NCBI GenBank assembly: GCA_052387235.1
Contig: JBQTJJ010000130.1
Coordinates: forward strand, 1 to 9,192
Source of the DNA: JBQTJJ01 sp052387235
GTDB lineage: Bacteria > Actinomycetota > Acidimicrobiia > Acidimicrobiales > GCA-2861595
Direction of reading: 5' to 3'
DNA length: 9,192 bases
In this document: positions 6,649-9,192 of the stretch, piece after piece
Layout of the letters: every line of letters begins with the position of its first letter
Position numbering within the stretch: position 1 is the first letter of the stretch
Notes under the pieces: model-generated
What the model was told of the DNA's origin: nothing
The model's input: only the letters and a program-made list of their open reading frames with translations
The model's database searches: none
Made by a program: the position numbers and the translations under genes

Positions 6649-8096
6649 CGCCCCCCACCGAGCGGCTGGCCGGGCCCCGGGTGGCGGTGGACGCCGATCT
6701 GCTCGAGCGCCTGTCCGCCGTCTGCCGGGTGGACGCCGGCGACGGGGACCGGGCCGGGCACGGCCGGGACTGGTGGCCGCTGGGCCTGCGCTGGGCCGGT
6801 GACGGGGCGGTGCCGGCCCTACCGGCGGTGGTGGCCCGTCCCACCTCGGCCGCCGAGGTGGCCTCGGTGCTGGGTGCCTGCGACCACGCCGGCGTGCCGG
6901 TCACGCCCACCGCCGGACGCAGCGGCGTGTGCGGCGGGAGCGTCCCGGTGTTCGGGGGCGTCGCCCTCGACCTGTGCGGCCTGGCCGGCATCGTGGCGGT
7001 GGACGAGGCCTCCCTCCTCGTCACCGTGCGGGCCGGCACCAACGGGGCCGCCTTCGAGGCCGAGCTGCGTGACCAGTACGGCCTCACCCTGGGCCACCGG
7101 CCCCAGTCGATCGCCATCTCCACCGTGGGCGGGTGGCTGGCGTGCCGGTCCGCCGGCCAGTACTCCACCAGGTACGGCAAGATCGAGGACATGGTGGTCG
7201 GCCTGGAGGTGGCGCTGGCCGGCGGCCGGCTGGTGCGCACCGGAGGCCGGGCGCCCCGTGAGGCCACCGGTCCCGACCTCACCCAGCTGTTCGTCGGCAG
7301 CGAGGGCACCCTCGGCGTCATCACCGAGGCCGTGCTCCGGGTCGCCCCCGCGCCCCCGGCGGAGCGCCGGGCCGCGTTCGGCTTCGCCTCGTTCGCCGAG
7401 GGGCTGGAGGCCTGCCGGCGCATCCTGCGGCGGGGAGCCACGCCGGCGGTGCTGCGCCTCTACGACGAGATCGAGACGCGCCGCGGGTACTCGATCGACG
7501 ACCGGTGCCTTCTCGTCGTCCTGGACGAGGCCGAGCCCCGCCTGGCCGACGCCGTGCTGCACGTGGTGGGCGAGGAGTGCGCCGGCGCCGAGCGCCTGGA
7601 CGACGGCCTGGTGGACCACTGGCTGGCCGGCCGCGACGACGTGTCGGCCCTCCACGCCCTGCTGGCCGCCGGCATCGTGGTGGACACGTGCGAGGTGGCG
7701 GCGGCCTGGTCCGCCCTCCCCGACGTCTACGCCCGGGCCGTGGCCGCGCTGAGCGCCGTGCCCGGCACGCTGGTGGCGTCGGCCCACCAGTCCCACGCCT
7801 ACGCCGACGGCGCCTGCCTCTACCTCACCTTCGCCGGCAGGCGGGACGACCCCGCCGACGGGGACGCCTACTACGTCGAGGCATGGGACGCCGTCACCGC
7901 CGCCGTGCTGGGGGCGGGCGGGGCCCTGAGCCACCACCACGGCGTGGGGCTCAACCGGGGCCGCTTCCTGGCCGGCGCCCTCGGGCCGGCCTTCGACGTG
8001 CTGGCGTCGGTGAAGGCCGCCCTCGACCCGAACGGGATCCTCAACCCCGGCAAGCTGGGCCTGCCGTCGCCCTGGGGGGCGCCGGCGTGGCCATGA
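6645..8096 (+). CDS. FAD-binding oxidase of the alkyl-DHAP synthase (AGPS) type
   Basis: A 483-residue VAO/GlcD-fold flavoprotein. FAD-binding segments are PTAGRSGVCGGSVP (88-101), GHRPQSIAISTVGGW (150-164), the SAGQYSTRYGKIEDMV segment (169-184) and GSEGTLGVITEAVLR. The C-terminal half has the AGPS marks: a tyrosine in ACLYLTF (Y393) and SHHHGVG with H430-H432, matching the catalytic Tyr and His cluster of animal AGPS, then DPNGILNPGKL. AGPS swaps the acyl chain of acyl-DHAP for a fatty alcohol, making the ether bond of ether lipids. GTG 6645 overlaps the glpD stop (GTGA); an in-frame ATG at 6546 would lie deep inside glpD. Placement directly after glpD, which makes DHAP, supports a DHAP-lipid role. 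Bacterial relatives are poorly characterised and could act as other 2-hydroxyacid or lipid oxidases, so the family is certain but the substrate is not. Confidence 0.82.
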
Positions 8097-8560
8097 GGCG
8101 CCGGCGGGTGGACTGGCGGGCCGCGGCCGACGGCGCGGTGCTGGCCGTGCTCGTCACCCTGCCCCCCACCATCGTCGTGCGCCTCCTGAAGGACGGCGAC
8201 CTCGAGGGCCAGGAATCGTACCTGTGGGTCGTCCCCCTGCTGGCCGTGCTCACCGGCTTCGCCCTGGGCGGGTACCGGGCCGCCACCCGCCGGCCCGACG
8301 CCCCGCTGCTCCACGCCGCCGCCGCCGCCGGCGCCGCCTTCGTGGCCCTGGCCGCCCTCTCCCTCGTCCGGGCCGTCTTCGACGACGGCCTCACCGTGCC
8401 CCTCGTGGTCACCCTGCTCCTGCTGGGCCAGATCGTGGTCTCGGTGGCGGTGGTGGGCGGGTACGTGGCCATGCGCCGGGAGGCGGCCGAGTCGCGCCGC
8501 ATCGGCGCCGGGCCGGCCGGCGGGCAGGGCGACGGGGAGCCGGACCAGGCCGGTTCGTGA
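8093..8560 (+). CDS. Four-helix integral membrane protein of unknown function
   Basis: A 155-residue protein with a basic N-terminus (MRRRRVDWR) and four predicted membrane segments at about 13-32, 44-61, 73-92 and 103-125, ending in a hydrophilic Gly/Asp/Glu tail. The positive-inside rule puts the N-terminus in the cytoplasm. The loops carry a few charges (KDGDLEGQES at 33-42 and FDDG at 96-99), but I see no catalytic motif and recognise no family. ATG 8093 overlaps the preceding TGA (ATGA); an in-frame GTG at 8087 is an alternative start. Its place between an AGPS-like enzyme and a glycerol-kinase-like protein suggests a membrane role in glycerol or lipid metabolism. Four short helices are too few for a standard transporter unless it oligomerises. 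Confidence 0.82.
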   Translation: MRRRRVDWRAAADGAVLAVLVTLPPTIVVRLLKDGDLEGQESYLWVVPLLAVLTGFALGGYRAATRRPDAPLLHAAAAAGAAFVALAALSLVRAVFDDGLTVPLVVTLLLLGQIVVSVAVVGGYVAMRREAAESRRIGAGPAGGQGDGEPDQAGS

Positions 8561-8573
8561 CCGGGGGCCGGCG

Positions 8574-9192
8574 GTGAACGTCCTCGTCGTCGACGCCGGC
8601 ACCACCAGCGTCCGGGCCGCCCTGGTGCGCCCGGACGGCTCGGTGGGCGCCGAGCACCGTCGCCCCGTCACCGTGTCCACGCCCAACCCCGGCTTCGTGG
8701 AGTTCGACCCGGCGCAGCTGGCCGCCGCCGCCCTGGAGGTGGCCGGGCTGGCGTGCGACGAGGGCGGCGACGTCCAGGCCGTCGGCATCGCCAGCCAGCG
8801 GGCGTCCACCATCGTGTGGGACCGGGCCAGCGGGGAGCCGGTGGGCCCGGGCATCGGCTGGCAGGACCTGCGCACGGCGGCCATGTGCCTCACGCTGCGG
8901 GAGCAGGGCGTGCGGCTCGCGCCCAACGCCTCGGCCACCAAGCTGGCCGTGCTGCTCGACATGGCCGACCCCGACCGCAGCCGCGACCTGTGCTTCGGGA
9001 CGGTGGACGCCTGGCTGGCCTGGACCCTGTCCGGCGGGGCCCTGCACGTCACCGACGCCACCAATGCCGGCGTGACCGGGCTCATGACCGGCGACGGGTC
9101 GGGCTGGGACCCGGCCGTGCTCGACGCCCTGCGCATCCCGGCCTCGGTGCTGCCCCGCATCGTGGACTCGTCCGGGATCCTCGGGCCGGCCC
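8574..9192 (+). CDS. FGGY-family carbohydrate kinase, glycerol-kinase-like; cut by the right edge
   Basis: The first 206 codons of a sugar/polyol kinase with an actin-like ATPase fold; the second domain lies outside the window. The phosphate-binding motif DAGTTS (7-12) opens the protein. GFVEFDP (40-46), SQRAST (74-79), the WDR to WQDLRT region (82-101), FGTVDAWLAWTLSGG (141-155) and HVTDATNAG (158-166) follow GlpK step by step. Compared with E. coli GlpK, the glycerol contact R83 is kept (R76) and W103 is kept (W96). E84 is Ala (A77) and Y135 is Asn (N118). About 10 residues are missing between the two halves of that region. The substrate may therefore differ from glycerol. The start is GTG 8574, 13 bp after the membrane-protein stop, with a weak GGGGG upstream, so it is probably the last seen gene of the glpD operon. 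Confidence 0.88.
   Translation, partial: MNVLVVDAGTTSVRAALVRPDGSVGAEHRRPVTVSTPNPGFVEFDPAQLAAAALEVAGLACDEGGDVQAVGIASQRASTIVWDRASGEPVGPGIGWQDLRTAAMCLTLREQGVRLAPNASATKLAVLLDMADPDRSRDLCFGTVDAWLAWTLSGGALHVTDATNAGVTGLMTGDGSGWDPAVLDALRIPASVLPRIVDSSGILGPA

Overview
The window is very GC-rich DNA with almost exclusively G/C third codon positions. It carries a WhiB-family regulator, Actinobacteria-type SOS boxes and many genes with apparently leaderless starts. It therefore comes from an actinobacterium. The gene set and the sequence style fit the deep-branching Acidimicrobiia, but that finer placement is an inference. I see no mobile elements, rRNA, tRNA or CRISPR.

Left part (1-2830): a divergent pair of transcription units shares a short control region. 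To the left (minus strand) run a 72-residue zinc-ribbon protein and a long coiled-coil protein that leaves the window. The N-terminal pattern of the long protein matches actinobacterial NYN-domain (PIN-like nuclease) proteins. To the right runs a DnaQ-like exonuclease fused to a UvrC-type GIY-YIG nuclease. The control region (about 1107-1183) holds two perfect GAAC-N4-GTTC boxes 20 bp apart. One sits over the -35 region of the leftward promoter and the other abuts the -10 of the rightward promoter. Both units therefore look LexA-controlled, which would bring an uncharacterised zinc-ribbon/NYN pair into the SOS response.

Middle (2871-4803, minus strand): trpD (tryptophan synthesis) ends convergently against the nuclease gene. 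Upstream of it are a 76-residue WhiB-family Fe-S regulator and a short rubrerythrin without a rubredoxin domain. The whiB gene has a strong Shine-Dalgarno sequence. Further upstream is a GGAAT-N18-GTT element resembling SigR/SigH promoters, so whiB and rubrerythrin hint at an oxidative-stress theme.

Right part (4853-9192, plus strand): a tightly packed operon begins with a possible 55-residue leaderless ORF. It continues with glpD (FAD glycerol-3-phosphate dehydrogenase), an alkyl-DHAP-synthase-like flavoprotein, a four-helix membrane protein and a glycerol-kinase-like FGGY kinase cut by the window edge. The first four genes are joined by 4-base start/stop overlaps. Chemically the set suggests glycerol, DHAP or ether-lipid metabolism. 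The kinase has lost two of the glycerol-contacting residues of GlpK, so its substrate may not be glycerol.

A recurring feature is a TANNNT -10 hexamer placed exactly 6 nt before a start codon. It occurs at the zinc-ribbon gene, trpD, rubrerythrin and the 55-residue ORF. The nuclease gene has the same hexamer with an 8-nt gap.
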